Shown: piece by piece, positions 46,743-55,507 of the stretch
Layout: each line of letters opens with the position of its first letter
Position numbering within the stretch: the stretch's first letter is position 1
Position numbers and translations under genes: made by a program
Assembly (NCBI RefSeq): GCF_006547145.1
Contig: NZ_CP041244.1
Coordinates: 5,704,001-5,768,000, forward strand
DNA: 64,000 nucleotides
Direction of reading: 5' to 3'
From: Actinomadura sp. WMMA1423
GTDB lineage: Bacteria; Actinomycetota; Actinomycetes; Streptosporangiales; Streptosporangiaceae
Notes under the pieces: model-generated
The model's database searches: none
What the model saw: the letters and a program-made list of their open reading frames with translations, nothing else
Told to the model about the DNA's origin: nothing

Positions 46743-48245
46743 GTGGCTCACGACCCGTCGCGTGCACCGGTCCACTGGCTGTTCGGGGACCAGTTGGGCC
46801 CGCACTTCCTGCCGCCGGACGGCGGCATCGTGATGATCGAATCGCGCGCCGTCCTCCGGCGGCGCCGCTTCCACCGCGCCAAGGCCCACCTGGTGCTCTC
46901 CGCCATGCGGCACCGCGCGGCCGAACTCGGTGACCGCGTCCGCTACGTCCAGGCGGAGACCTACCGCGAGGGCCTGGAGCGGGCCGCGGGCGACGCCCCC
47001 GTGACCGTCCACCATCCGACGTCCCATGCCGCCCTCCGCTTCGTGCGGGGCCTCCGGCAGGTGGAGGTGCTGCCGCCGCGCGGGTTCCTCGTCCAGCCGG
47101 AGACGTTCCGGCAATGGGCCGAGTCGGGCGGCGGCCGCCTGCGTATGGAGGGCTTCTACCGGCGGGTGCGGCAGGACCACGACCTGCTGATGGACGGCGA
47201 CCACCCCGCGGGCGGGCGGTGGAACCTCGACAAGGACAACCGCGAGCCCCCGCCCAAGGGCGAGGCGGCGCTGCCGGTGCCGGCCCCCTACCGCCCGCGC
47301 GAGGACGAGATCGACCAGCGGGTCAGGTCGGATCTGGACCGCTGGGAGCGGAGCGGGGAAATCGCGTTCGTCGGCCGGGACGGACCGCGGCTGTTCCCCG
47401 CCACCCGCGCCGAGGCCCTCCGCGCCCTGCGCGCGTTCGTGGAACGGCGCCTGCCCACCTTCGGCCGCTGGGAGGACGCGATCCTGGCGGGGGACTGGGC
47501 CATGAGCCACAGCCTGCTGTCCGCCTCGCTCAACCTCGGGCTGCTCGACCCGGCCGAGTGCGTCGAGGCCGCCGAGGACGCGTTCCGCGCGGGGGAGGCG
47601 CCGCTGAACTCCGTCGAGGGTTACATCCGGCAGGTCGCGGGATGGCGCGAGTACATGTGGAACCTGTACTGGCACTTCGGCCCCGGCTACCGGGAGTCCA
47701 ACGCTCTGGGGCACCGCGCGCCACTGCCGGAGTGGTTCGCCTCCCTGGACGCCGACGCCGTCCGGGCGCGGTGCCTGTCGACCACCCTGGCTCAGGTCCG
47801 CGACCGGGGCTGGGTGCACCACATCCCCCGGCTGATGATCCTGGGCAACCACGCCCTCCAGCGCGGCTGGGACCCGGCGGCGGTGACCGACTGGTTCCAC
47901 CGCTGCTTCGTGGACGGATACGACTGGGTGATGCTCACCAACGTCATCGGCATGTCGCAGTACGCCGACGGCGGCCGCATCACCACCAAGCCGTACGCGT
48001 CCGGGGGCGCCTACATCAACACCATGAGCGACCTGTGCGGCCCCTGCGCCTACCGCCCCGACGAACGCACCGGGGAGCGGGCCTGCCCCTTCACCGCCGG
48101 GTACTGGGAGTTCGTCCACCGCCACCGCGAACGGCTGGCGCACAACTACCGCACCGCCCGCGCCGTCAAGCAGCTGGACCGCCTCCGCGACCTGGACGAC
48201 GTGCTGAGCGAAGCCCGGAACCGGGACCCGGACGCCGCGCCCTGA
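46743..48245 (+). CDS. Iron-sulfur bacterial cryptochrome/(6-4) photolyase (FeS-BCP, PhrB-like)
   Basis: A 500-aa protein. The N-terminal region is HWLFGDQLGPHFLPP with VMIESRAVLRRRRFHRAK. The helical FAD domain has LNSVEGYIRQVAGWREYMWNLYW, HHIPRLMILGNHALQRGW and DWVMLTNVIGMSQYADGG. Cysteines 344, 432, 435 and 448 reproduce the 88-3-13 spacing of the four [4Fe-4S] ligands of Agrobacterium PhrB (350, 438, 441, 454). Such enzymes repair (6-4) photoproducts or sense light. The GTG start has GGGGAGG at 46729-46736. It is the second photolyase in the window and converges on cydC with 3 nt between. Confidence 0.92.
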   Translation: MAHDPSRAPVHWLFGDQLGPHFLPPDGGIVMIESRAVLRRRRFHRAKAHLVLSAMRHRAAELGDRVRYVQAETYREGLERAAGDAPVTVHHPTSHAALRFVRGLRQVEVLPPRGFLVQPETFRQWAESGGGRLRMEGFYRRVRQDHDLLMDGDHPAGGRWNLDKDNREPPPKGEAALPVPAPYRPREDEIDQRVRSDLDRWERSGEIAFVGRDGPRLFPATRAEALRALRAFVERRLPTFGRWEDAILAGDWAMSHSLLSASLNLGLLDPAECVEAAEDAFRAGEAPLNSVEGYIRQVAGWREYMWNLYWHFGPGYRESNALGHRAPLPEWFASLDADAVRARCLSTTLAQVRDRGWVHHIPRLMILGNHALQRGWDPAAVTDWFHRCFVDGYDWVMLTNVIGMSQYADGGRITTKPYASGGAYINTMSDLCGPCAYRPDERTGERACPFTAGYWEFVHRHRERLAHNYRTARAVKQLDRLRDLDDVLSEARNRDPDAAP

Positions 48246-48248
48246 CCG

Positions 48249-49931
48249 TCACTCGCCGGGCTCGTGGAGGCGGCCCGATCGAAGGTGCAGGATCCGGTCG
48301 ACGGCTCCGGGCGGCGGCGGTGCGTGGGTGATGAGCAGGACGCCCGGCCCCGACGGGTCGCCGAGAACGTCGGCGAGGAGGTCGCGGGCCGTGGGGGGAT
48401 CGAGATGGGCGGTCGGCTCGTCCAGGATCAGCAGCCGCGCGCCGGACAGGAAGGCGCGGGCCAGCGCGATCCGCTGCCGCTGGCCCCCGGACACGCGGAC
48501 GCCGTGCTCGCCCACGTGGGTGTCGAGGCCGCCGGGGAGGCCGGCGATCCAGTCCCAGACGCGGGCGCGGCGCAGCGCTTCGACGATCTCGGACTCGGCG
48601 GCGTCCGGTTCGGCGAGGGCCACGTTGGCGCGGATCGTGGTGCCGAACAGGTGGGCGTTCTGGTCGACCAGGCAGACCGCGCGCCGGACGTCGTCCTGCG
48701 CGTAGTCGCGCAGGTCGTGGCCGTCGAGGGTGACACGGCCCTCGACGGGGTCGCGGAACCGGACCAGCAGGTGCGCCAGGGTGCTCTTGCCCGCGCCGCT
48801 CGGACCGAGCAGCGCGACCCGTTCGCCGGGACGCAGGTCGAGGTCGACGCCGTCCAGGACCCAGGGCGAGTCGGCCGTGTAGCGGACGCGCACGCCGCGG
48901 GCCTGGAGCAGGTCGCCCCGCGGTGCGGGCAGCGGGTGCGGCGGGTCGGCGGCGGGCACGGGGTGGGCGGTCAGCGCGCCGAGGCGGGCGGCGGCGCCGT
49001 GCGCGGTGAGCAGCTCGCGGGCCGCGTCCGGCAGCGGCCGGACGGCCTCGAACGCCGCCGTGGCCGCCAAGGCGAGGGCGGCGAGCAGGACGCCGGGCAG
49101 CGCGCCCCGGTGGACGGCGTGCAGCCCCGCGACCAGGACGGCGAGGGTCGTGGCGGCGGTGAGGAGGGTGACCGACGCCGAGGTGAACCCCGCGGTGCGG
49201 GCGTCGCGGCGCGCGATCCGGGCCAGCGCGGCGTCGGCGGCGCCGATCCGGCCGAGCTGCACCTCCACCCGCCCGAAGGCGACGAGATCGGGCGCGCCGT
49301 GCAGCAGCTCCACGGTCTCGGCGCCCCGCGCCGCGCGGGCTTCGGTCCGCCCGGACGCGGCGGCACGCGTGAGCGCGACGGCCGCCGCGGGCAGGACCAG
49401 CGCGGCGGGCAGCAGCCCCAGCGCCAGCCAGAGCCCGGCGGAGGGCAGCAGCCACGCGGCGGCGGCGACCGTCCCGGCGCCCACGGTCAGCGCGACGAGC
49501 GGCGGGGCGAACCCGCGCAGGTAGAGGTGCTGCACGGCCTCGACGTCGGCGACGAACCCGCTGAGCAGGTCGCCCGACCTGGCGTCCGGCAGCCCGGCCG
49601 GGACGAGCGGCTCCAGCCGCCGGAACCACCGCACCCGCAGCTCCCGCAGCAGCCGCAGGCTCGCGTCGTGGGAGACCACGCGCTCGGCGTAGCGGAACGC
49701 GGCCCGCGACAGGCTGAGCGCCCGCACCGCGGTGATCGCCACGGCCAGCGCGACGACCTCCGGCCGGAGCGCGGCGCGGGAGATGAGGTAGCCGGAGGTC
49801 CCCATCAGCGCGACCGCCGAGCCGAACGCGAGCGCGCCGCACAGCGCCGACGCCGCGAACCGGTGCGCCACGGGCCGCGCCGCCGCGACCAGCTCCCGCA
49901 CCGGCCCCTCCGGCCGCGGGCGGGGCGTCAT
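48249..49931 (-). CDS. cydC: Heterodimeric ABC exporter subunit for cytochrome bd assembly (CydC)
   Basis: A 560-aa half-transporter. Six transmembrane helices (starting LCGALAFGSAVALMGTSGYLIS) precede an ATPase with Walker A GPSGAGKST, signature VSGGQRQRIALARAF and Walker B LLILDEPTAHLD. GTSGYLISRAALRP and RAFRYAERVVSHD are CydC traits. CydDC exports cysteine or glutathione and is needed to mature cytochrome bd. It is the last gene of cydABDC and overlaps cydD by 4 nt. Confidence 0.93.
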   Translation of the reverse strand: MTPRPRPEGPVRELVAAARPVAHRFAASALCGALAFGSAVALMGTSGYLISRAALRPEVVALAVAITAVRALSLSRAAFRYAERVVSHDASLRLLRELRVRWFRRLEPLVPAGLPDARSGDLLSGFVADVEAVQHLYLRGFAPPLVALTVGAGTVAAAAWLLPSAGLWLALGLLPAALVLPAAAVALTRAAASGRTEARAARGAETVELLHGAPDLVAFGRVEVQLGRIGAADAALARIARRDARTAGFTSASVTLLTAATTLAVLVAGLHAVHRGALPGVLLAALALAATAAFEAVRPLPDAARELLTAHGAAARLGALTAHPVPAADPPHPLPAPRGDLLQARGVRVRYTADSPWVLDGVDLDLRPGERVALLGPSGAGKSTLAHLLVRFRDPVEGRVTLDGHDLRDYAQDDVRRAVCLVDQNAHLFGTTIRANVALAEPDAAESEIVEALRRARVWDWIAGLPGGLDTHVGEHGVRVSGGQRQRIALARAFLSGARLLILDEPTAHLDPPTARDLLADVLGDPSGPGVLLITHAPPPPGAVDRILHLRSGRLHEPGE

Positions 49932-51541
49932 GTGAGGGCTCCCGTGGGAGCGGGGGTCAGGTCGATCACCTGGTCCGCGCCCTCTGCGAGGCGCGGGTCG
50001 TGGGTGGCGACCACCACCGTGCGGTCGCGGAGGGTCAGGAGCGCGTCGATCACGTGTTGGGCGGTGGTCGGGTCCAGGTGGGCGGTGGGCTCGTCCAGCA
50101 GGAGGAGCGGCGCGGGACGGGCCAGTGCGCGTGCCAGGGCCACGCGCCGCACCTCCCCGGCGGAGAGCCCGGCGCCCGCCTCGCCCACGGTGCGGTGCAG
50201 CAGCGAGCCGGCGCCCGCGAGTTCGGCCGCGGCCGCCGGGCCGAGCCCGCCGGGCCCGGACGGGGCGATCGCCTCGGGCACCGGGCCGGGACGCAGCCGC
50301 GGGCGCTGCGGCAGCCAGGCCACCAGCCGCCGCCACTCGTCCGGGTCGAAGGCGGCGAGGTCCGTCCCGTCCACCGTGATGAGCCCGGACGACGGCTCCA
50401 CGAACCGCATGAGCAGCGCCAGCAGGGTGCTCTTGCCCGCGCCGCTGCCTCCGATCAGCGCCGTCCGCCGCCCTGGACGGATCTCCAGCGACATCCCGCT
50501 CAGGACGGGCGGACCGTCGTATCCGGCCGTGACGTCCTCCAGGCGGACCGTCCCGAACACGGCCGGGCGCGGGCGCGCGGGCGCCGGCACGGCGGGAGGC
50601 AGCGCGAGCAGGGCGGACAGCCGCCGCGACGCCGTCAGCCCGTCCGCTCCCCCGTGGAACTCGGCCGCGAGACCGCGCAGCGGCCCGTACAGCTCCGGCG
50701 CGAGGACGAGGATCGCGAGGCCCGCCTCCAGTTCCAGGCCGCCGGTCGTCAACCGCAGGCCGATGCCGACCGCGACCAGCGCCGTGCCGAGGGTCGCGGC
50801 GAGCTCCAGGACGAAGGCCGACAGGAAGGCCGTGCGCAGGACCCGCATCGTCTCCCGCCGGTAGCGGTCGCCGGTCGCGGCGATGGCGGACGCCTGGGCG
50901 CGTCCCCGGCGGTGGGCGCGCAGCGTCGTCAGCCCGCTCACCACGTCCATGAAGTGCCCGCTCATCAGGGCCAGGGCCCGCCACCGCTCCCGTGTCCGGG
51001 CCCTGGTCGACCGGCCGATCAGCGCCCCGAACAGCGGGACGAGCGGCAGCGTCCCGGCCATGACCAGCGCGGACGGGACGTCCTGGAAGGCGGCCCAGGC
51101 GAGGATCGCGGGCGGCGCCACCGCGGCCGTCATCAGCTGCGGCAGGAACCGGGCGACGTAGGCCTCCAGCGCCTCCACGCCGTCGGTGGTGGCGGTCACC
51201 GCCTCGCCGGACGGCACGCTCCCCGGGCGCGCCCGCACGATCCGCCGCAGCACCCGGCCGCGCAGCTCGCGCACCATGCGGGACGCGGCCGTGCGGGCGC
51301 CGGTCTCCGCCGTCCAGCCGATCGCGGCGCGCGCCGCGCCCACCCCGGCGAAGCCGAGCAGCGCGGGCAGGACGTCCGGCACGTCGCGGCCCCCGAGGAA
51401 GCCGGCGACGACGATGTGGGAGAACAGCACCGCCTGCGCGACGGTGAGCACGGCCGTGCAGACCGCGAGCGCTCCCGCCGCCGCCAGGAACCGGCGGACG
51501 CCGGGGACGTCCCGCGGCAGCCAGTGATCGAGGGCGCGCAT
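49928..51541 (-). CDS. cydD: Heterodimeric ABC exporter subunit for cytochrome bd assembly (CydD)
   Basis: A 537-aa membrane-ATPase partner of CydC. The membrane part includes LRGRVLRRIVRARPGSVPSGEAVT and APPAILAWAAFQDVPSALVM. The ATPase has Walker A GGSGAGKST and Walker B LLLLDEPTAHLD, while its signature is LSAGEVRRVALARAL, a degenerate LSGGQ common in CydD. In many actinobacteria cydD and cydC are fused; here they are separate with an ATGA overlap. It starts 7 nt after the cydB stop. Confidence 0.93.
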   Translation of the reverse strand: MRALDHWLPRDVPGVRRFLAAAGALAVCTAVLTVAQAVLFSHIVVAGFLGGRDVPDVLPALLGFAGVGAARAAIGWTAETGARTAASRMVRELRGRVLRRIVRARPGSVPSGEAVTATTDGVEALEAYVARFLPQLMTAAVAPPAILAWAAFQDVPSALVMAGTLPLVPLFGALIGRSTRARTRERWRALALMSGHFMDVVSGLTTLRAHRRGRAQASAIAATGDRYRRETMRVLRTAFLSAFVLELAATLGTALVAVGIGLRLTTGGLELEAGLAILVLAPELYGPLRGLAAEFHGGADGLTASRRLSALLALPPAVPAPARPRPAVFGTVRLEDVTAGYDGPPVLSGMSLEIRPGRRTALIGGSGAGKSTLLALLMRFVEPSSGLITVDGTDLAAFDPDEWRRLVAWLPQRPRLRPGPVPEAIAPSGPGGLGPAAAAELAGAGSLLHRTVGEAGAGLSAGEVRRVALARALARPAPLLLLDEPTAHLDPTTAQHVIDALLTLRDRTVVVATHDPRLAEGADQVIDLTPAPTGALT

Positions 51542-51548
51542 CCGCGGC

Positions 51549-52661
51549 CTACTCTCCGCCCTCGGCGGCCGCGCCCCCCGAGGACGAGCCGCCCGGCCCC
51601 CGCCCCCTGGTGATCATGTGCAGCGGGGTCGGCGGGCGCGCGAAGTCCTCCCGCGAGAGCCGCGCCCGGAACACCCACAGCGCCCAGACCTGGTAGACGA
51701 GCACCACCGGCACGAACACCCCGGCGATGATCGTCATCGCCACCAGCGAGTAGTGGTTGGACGCCGTGCCGTAGATCGTCAGGCTCGGCGAGCCGGCCGT
51801 GGACGACACCATGACCCGCGGGTAGAGCCGGGCGAACAGGGCGGCGACGAGCAGCACGGTCGCGGCGGACGTCCCCGCGAACGCGGCCAGGGGACGCCTC
51901 AGCAGGGCCAGCGGCCCGGACGCGGCGGCCGCCGGAAGGCTCAGCCCGAGCAGCACGTACACGGGCACGGGGTAGGGCGCCGACGACGAGGCCTGTACCG
52001 CCGTCCACACCGAGAACACGATCAGCAGCACCGCCGCGACCGGGTAGAGCGCGAGCGCGAAGCCCCGCGCCCGCTCCTCCAGGCCGTCCCGGGTGCGGAC
52101 GGCGAGGAACAGCGCCCCGTGCAGCGCGAACGCCGCCACGAGCGTGAACCCGGCGAGCACCGAGTAGCCGCTGAACAGCACGCCCTGCCCGCCGGTGACG
52201 TCGCCTCGGGCGTCCATCGGCACGCCGCGCGTGATCGCGGCGAACACGACGCCCAGCAGGAACGGGATGGCGACGCACGACACCGGCATCACGACGTCCC
52301 AGCGGCGGCGCCAGCCCAGGTCGTCGTGCTTGTTGCGGTACTCGATCGCGACGCCGCGCACGATGAGCGCGACGAGGATCCCGAAGAACACCAGGTAGAA
52401 GCCGGAGAACATACTGGCGTACCAGCCGGGGAACGCGGCGAAGGTCGCGCCGCCCGCGACGATGATCCACACCTCGTAGCTGTCCCACACGGGCAGGATC
52501 GTCGCGAGCAGCGCGTGCCGCTCCGGGTCGTCGCGGCCGAGGAACGGGTAGAGCATCCCGACGCCGAAGTCGAAGCCGTCCAGCAGGAAGAACCCCATCC
52601 AGAGCACTGCGATCAGCACGAACCACAGCGTCTGGAGGTCGAAGTGCCCTGCGGTCTCCAT
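51549..52661 (-). CDS. cydB: Cytochrome bd quinol oxidase subunit II
   Basis: A 370-aa membrane subunit beginning LQTLWFVLIAVLWMGFFLLDGFDFGVGMLYPFL, the CydB opening, with WDSYEVWIIVAGGATFAAFP. It supports the haem-bearing CydA in reducing oxygen at very low concentration. ATG 52661 (METAGHFD) was chosen since GGAAAGG lies upstream of it and inside the longer frame. The C-terminal GRGPGGSSSGGAAAEGGE tail is low-complexity. It is 64 nt from cydA. Confidence 0.95.
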   Translation of the reverse strand: METAGHFDLQTLWFVLIAVLWMGFFLLDGFDFGVGMLYPFLGRDDPERHALLATILPVWDSYEVWIIVAGGATFAAFPGWYASMFSGFYLVFFGILVALIVRGVAIEYRNKHDDLGWRRRWDVVMPVSCVAIPFLLGVVFAAITRGVPMDARGDVTGGQGVLFSGYSVLAGFTLVAAFALHGALFLAVRTRDGLEERARGFALALYPVAAVLLIVFSVWTAVQASSSAPYPVPVYVLLGLSLPAAAASGPLALLRRPLAAFAGTSAATVLLVAALFARLYPRVMVSSTAGSPSLTIYGTASNHYSLVAMTIIAGVFVPVVLVYQVWALWVFRARLSREDFARPPTPLHMITRGRGPGGSSSGGAAAEGGE

Positions 52662-52725
52662 GGCGATGACGCACCTTTCCAAGGGACGTGCCGGGGCCCG
52701 GCGAGCGGGTCGGCGGCCGGGCGGG

Positions 52726-54144
52726 TCAGTGGAGCATGGGCGGCAGCGCGTCCTCGCGGGTCAGGTCGGGTGCGGGACGCTCCGGGCCGGTCCTGATCGC
52801 CCGGACCATCAGCCAGATCATGATCGTAGCGAGCACCCCGTAGACGGCGGCGAAGCCGGCCAGCGTCGCGATCACGTTGCCCGTCGTGACCATCGGGGAG
52901 ATCGCGTCGTGCGTCCTCAGCAGGCCGTGGACGATCCACGGCTGCCGCCCCATCTCGGTGACCAGCCAGCCCGCGGTGTTGGCGAGGAACGGCAGCGCGA
53001 GGAACGCGTAGGCCGTCCAGGCGAACCAGCGGGGCCACGCCCAGCCGCGCCGGTGGATGATCCACAGCCACGCGGCGCTGTAGAGCAGCACGAGGAACCC
53101 GACCGTGATCATGATGCGCCACGACCAGTAGACGCTGCCGATGATCGGCGTGTAGTCGCCCGGCCCGTACCGCGCCTCGTACTCGCGCTGGACGTCGTTG
53201 ATCCCGCGGATCTCGCCGTTCCAGCTGTTCGTGGACAGCACCGACAGGCCGTGCGGGATGGCGATGTCCACGTTGTTGCGTTCCGGGTGCTTCTCCCAGG
53301 GGCCGATGGCCAGCAGGGACAGCGGCGCGGGCGCCTGCGTCTCGTACAGCGCCTCGGCCGCGGCCATCTTCATCGGCTGGTACCTCACCAGGAGCTGCGC
53401 CTGGAAGTGCCCCACGCCGATCACCACGACCGACGCGACCGCCGTCACCCACAGCGCCCCGCGCGAGGCGGCCCGGAACAGCGTCACGTCCGGGTCGTCC
53501 TGCGGGGCGCCCTCCCGCCGGGCCTTGCGCAGCCGGTAGGCGGACGCGGCGACGACCAGCAGCCCCGCCGTCACCAGCGACGCGGCGATCGTGTGGAAGA
53601 AGTGGGTGATCTGCAGCGGCTGGAGGAGGACGTCGCCGAGCGACGTCATCTCCGCGCGCCCGCCCTTCATCGCGTAGCCGACGGGGTGCTGCATCCAGGA
53701 GTTCGCCGCCAGGATGAAGTAGGCGGACGACCACGTGCCCGCCACCACCAGCCAGATCATCGTGAGGTGGAGGCGCGGGGACAGCCGGTCCCAGCCGAAC
53801 AGCCAGAGCCCGATGAAGGTGGACTCCAGGAAGAACGCCACCAGGCCCTCGATCGCGAGCGGCGCCCCGAACACCGACCCGACGAACCGGGAGTAGACCG
53901 ACCAGTTCATGCCGAACTGGAACTCCTGCACGATCCCGGTGACGACCCCCAGCGCGAAGTTGATCAGGAAGAGCTTCCCGAAGAACCGCGTCATCCGCAG
54001 GTAATGCTCCTTGCCGGTGCGGTACCAGGCCGTCTGCATCGCGGCGACGAAGAAGGCGAGTCCGATCGTGAGCGGCACGAACAGGAAGTGGTAGACGATG
54101 GTGACGCCGAACTGCCACCGGTCCAGGACCGCTGTCGTCTCCAC
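52726..54144 (-). CDS. cydA: Cytochrome bd quinol oxidase subunit I
   Basis: A 472-aa polytopic haem protein. It has DRWQFGVTIVYHFLFVPLTIGLAF with the axial histidine, GLVAFFLESTFIGLWLFGWDRL with the conserved glutamate, the short-type Q-loop (ERNNVDIAIPHGLS) and GWLVTEMGRQPWIV. It oxidises quinol and reduces O2. GTG 54144 was chosen because a purine-rich GAAGGGAG sits upstream; the frame itself opens at 54216. It is first in cydABDC. No Rex-type site was seen in the 117-bp gap upstream. Confidence 0.95.
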   Translation of the reverse strand: METTAVLDRWQFGVTIVYHFLFVPLTIGLAFFVAAMQTAWYRTGKEHYLRMTRFFGKLFLINFALGVVTGIVQEFQFGMNWSVYSRFVGSVFGAPLAIEGLVAFFLESTFIGLWLFGWDRLSPRLHLTMIWLVVAGTWSSAYFILAANSWMQHPVGYAMKGGRAEMTSLGDVLLQPLQITHFFHTIAASLVTAGLLVVAASAYRLRKARREGAPQDDPDVTLFRAASRGALWVTAVASVVVIGVGHFQAQLLVRYQPMKMAAAEALYETQAPAPLSLLAIGPWEKHPERNNVDIAIPHGLSVLSTNSWNGEIRGINDVQREYEARYGPGDYTPIIGSVYWSWRIMITVGFLVLLYSAAWLWIIHRRGWAWPRWFAWTAYAFLALPFLANTAGWLVTEMGRQPWIVHGLLRTHDAISPMVTTGNVIATLAGFAAVYGVLATIMIWLMVRAIRTGPERPAPDLTREDALPPMLH

Positions 54145-54238
54145 CCCGCTCCCTTCCCCCGCTCGGAGATCTCGGCGGCGGAGCACCGTCGGGCAGCCGC
54201 CCCACCGGGCATGCACTGGGCAGGCTTCCCGTCCGGTC

Positions 54239-54256
54239 GGCTGCCGATAGGCAGCC
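54239..54256. terminator. GGCTGCC-GATA-GGCAGCC palindrome between pucR-type and cydA genes
   Basis: Perfect 7-bp arms (54239-54245, 54250-54256) begin six bases after the stop of the first PucR-type gene. It could end that transcript or be an operator for cydA, whose start is 95 nt further on. Confidence 0.45.
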
Positions 54257-54261
54257 CGCGG

Positions 54262-55476
54262 TCAATCGTTGATCAAGTTGTCGCCGGGCGGGCGGGGCGC
54301 CGGGCGGGTGCGGAGCCGCTGCGCGCGCAGGGCGGCCTCGGTGGCGAACCGGGTGCCGGGGTCGGCGAGCTCGTCGCCGAGCAGGTGCTCCAGAACGCGC
54401 ATCCGGTACCGGACGGTCTGCACGTGCACGCCGAGCTCCTCGCTGATCCGCGTCGCGGGCGCGCGGGTGCGCAGCCAGACGGCGAGCGTGTCGACCAGCG
54501 GCTGCCTGCGCCGGTCGCTGAGCGGGGCGAGGGGCGCCAGCCCGCGGCGCGTGATCTGGTCCATGAGCGCGCCGTCGGCCAGCAGCCACAGGCTCATCAG
54601 GTGGTCCTCGCTCAGGGTCAGCGTGCCGTCGTGCAGGACGTCCCCGAGGTCGAGCAGGCGCCTGGCCCAGCGGAGCGAGTCGGAGGCGCGGGCGCGCGGG
54701 ACGGTCAGGCCCACCGCCGCGCGGTCCCCGGCCAGGGCGGCTTCGAGCATCGTCCGCCGTTCGCCGGTGAGCGGGCCGGGCACGAGGAGGTACGGTGCCG
54801 GGTCCTCCGGATCAAGCAGCACGTCGGCGTCGAGCAGGGGGCAGACGGGGAGCGTTCCCGGCGGTAAGGCGACCAGCGTGACCTCGTCGGGGAGCGGCCA
54901 GTCGGCGTCCGGGTCGGGCTCGACGGACGCCGCCGGGGCGACCAGTGCGCGCAGGAGGGCGAGCCGGGCGGCGGCGCGCACTTCGGACGCCTCCGTCCTG
55001 GCCTTCTCGTAGCCCTCCCTGGACAGGGCGGCCGCCTCGTCCATGTAGTCGATGACGGCCTCGGCCAGCGCGGACACCGCCAGGACGGACGCGACCCGGT
55101 CGTCCAGCATCGCCCTGATGCGGGACCACGCCACCTGCGTCGCGGTGCGGTAGGCCGACTGGAGCACGGTGAGCGGGCGCCCCTCCATCGCCTCGAACGC
55201 GCCCATCTTGCGGCACAGCTCGTCCCGGCGGTCGAGCGGCTCGGCGGGGTCGGCCAGCCAGTCCAGGAAACCGAGGACGTTCCGCTCGACCGCGGTGCGC
55301 AGGACCCGGTTGTAAGCGCTTCCGGGCGGCCGCGCGTAGGCGGGGATCGCGGCGCGGATCCGCTCCACGATCTCGTCGACGAGGTCCGGGACCACGGTCG
55401 TCCGGGCGTCCGGCGACAGCGCCGCGACGAGCGTGTGCAGCTGGTCGGACTCCTGCGGCGAGAGGGGCGTCGGCAT
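54262..55476 (-). CDS. PucR-family transcriptional regulator (helix-turn-helix type), copy A
   Basis: A 404-aa protein. The N-terminal half is an all-helical sensor region (NVLGFLDWLADPAEPLDRRDELCRKMG; AVIDYMDEAAALSREGYEKA, as in RsbT-like/PucR N-domains). The C-terminal PucR helix-turn-helix reads VDTLAVWLRTRAPATRISEELGVHVQTVRYRMRVLEHLLG. It shares architecture with copy B, 31 nt upstream on the same strand. It precedes cydABDC, so regulation of the oxidase is conceivable. Ligand unknown. Confidence 0.88.
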   Translation of the reverse strand: MPTPLSPQESDQLHTLVAALSPDARTTVVPDLVDEIVERIRAAIPAYARPPGSAYNRVLRTAVERNVLGFLDWLADPAEPLDRRDELCRKMGAFEAMEGRPLTVLQSAYRTATQVAWSRIRAMLDDRVASVLAVSALAEAVIDYMDEAAALSREGYEKARTEASEVRAAARLALLRALVAPAASVEPDPDADWPLPDEVTLVALPPGTLPVCPLLDADVLLDPEDPAPYLLVPGPLTGERRTMLEAALAGDRAAVGLTVPRARASDSLRWARRLLDLGDVLHDGTLTLSEDHLMSLWLLADGALMDQITRRGLAPLAPLSDRRRQPLVDTLAVWLRTRAPATRISEELGVHVQTVRYRMRVLEHLLGDELADPGTRFATEAALRAQRLRTRPAPRPPGDNLIND

Positions 55477-55507
55477 CGCTGGCTCCCTGGGGTGGGCGAC
55501 GGGGTGG

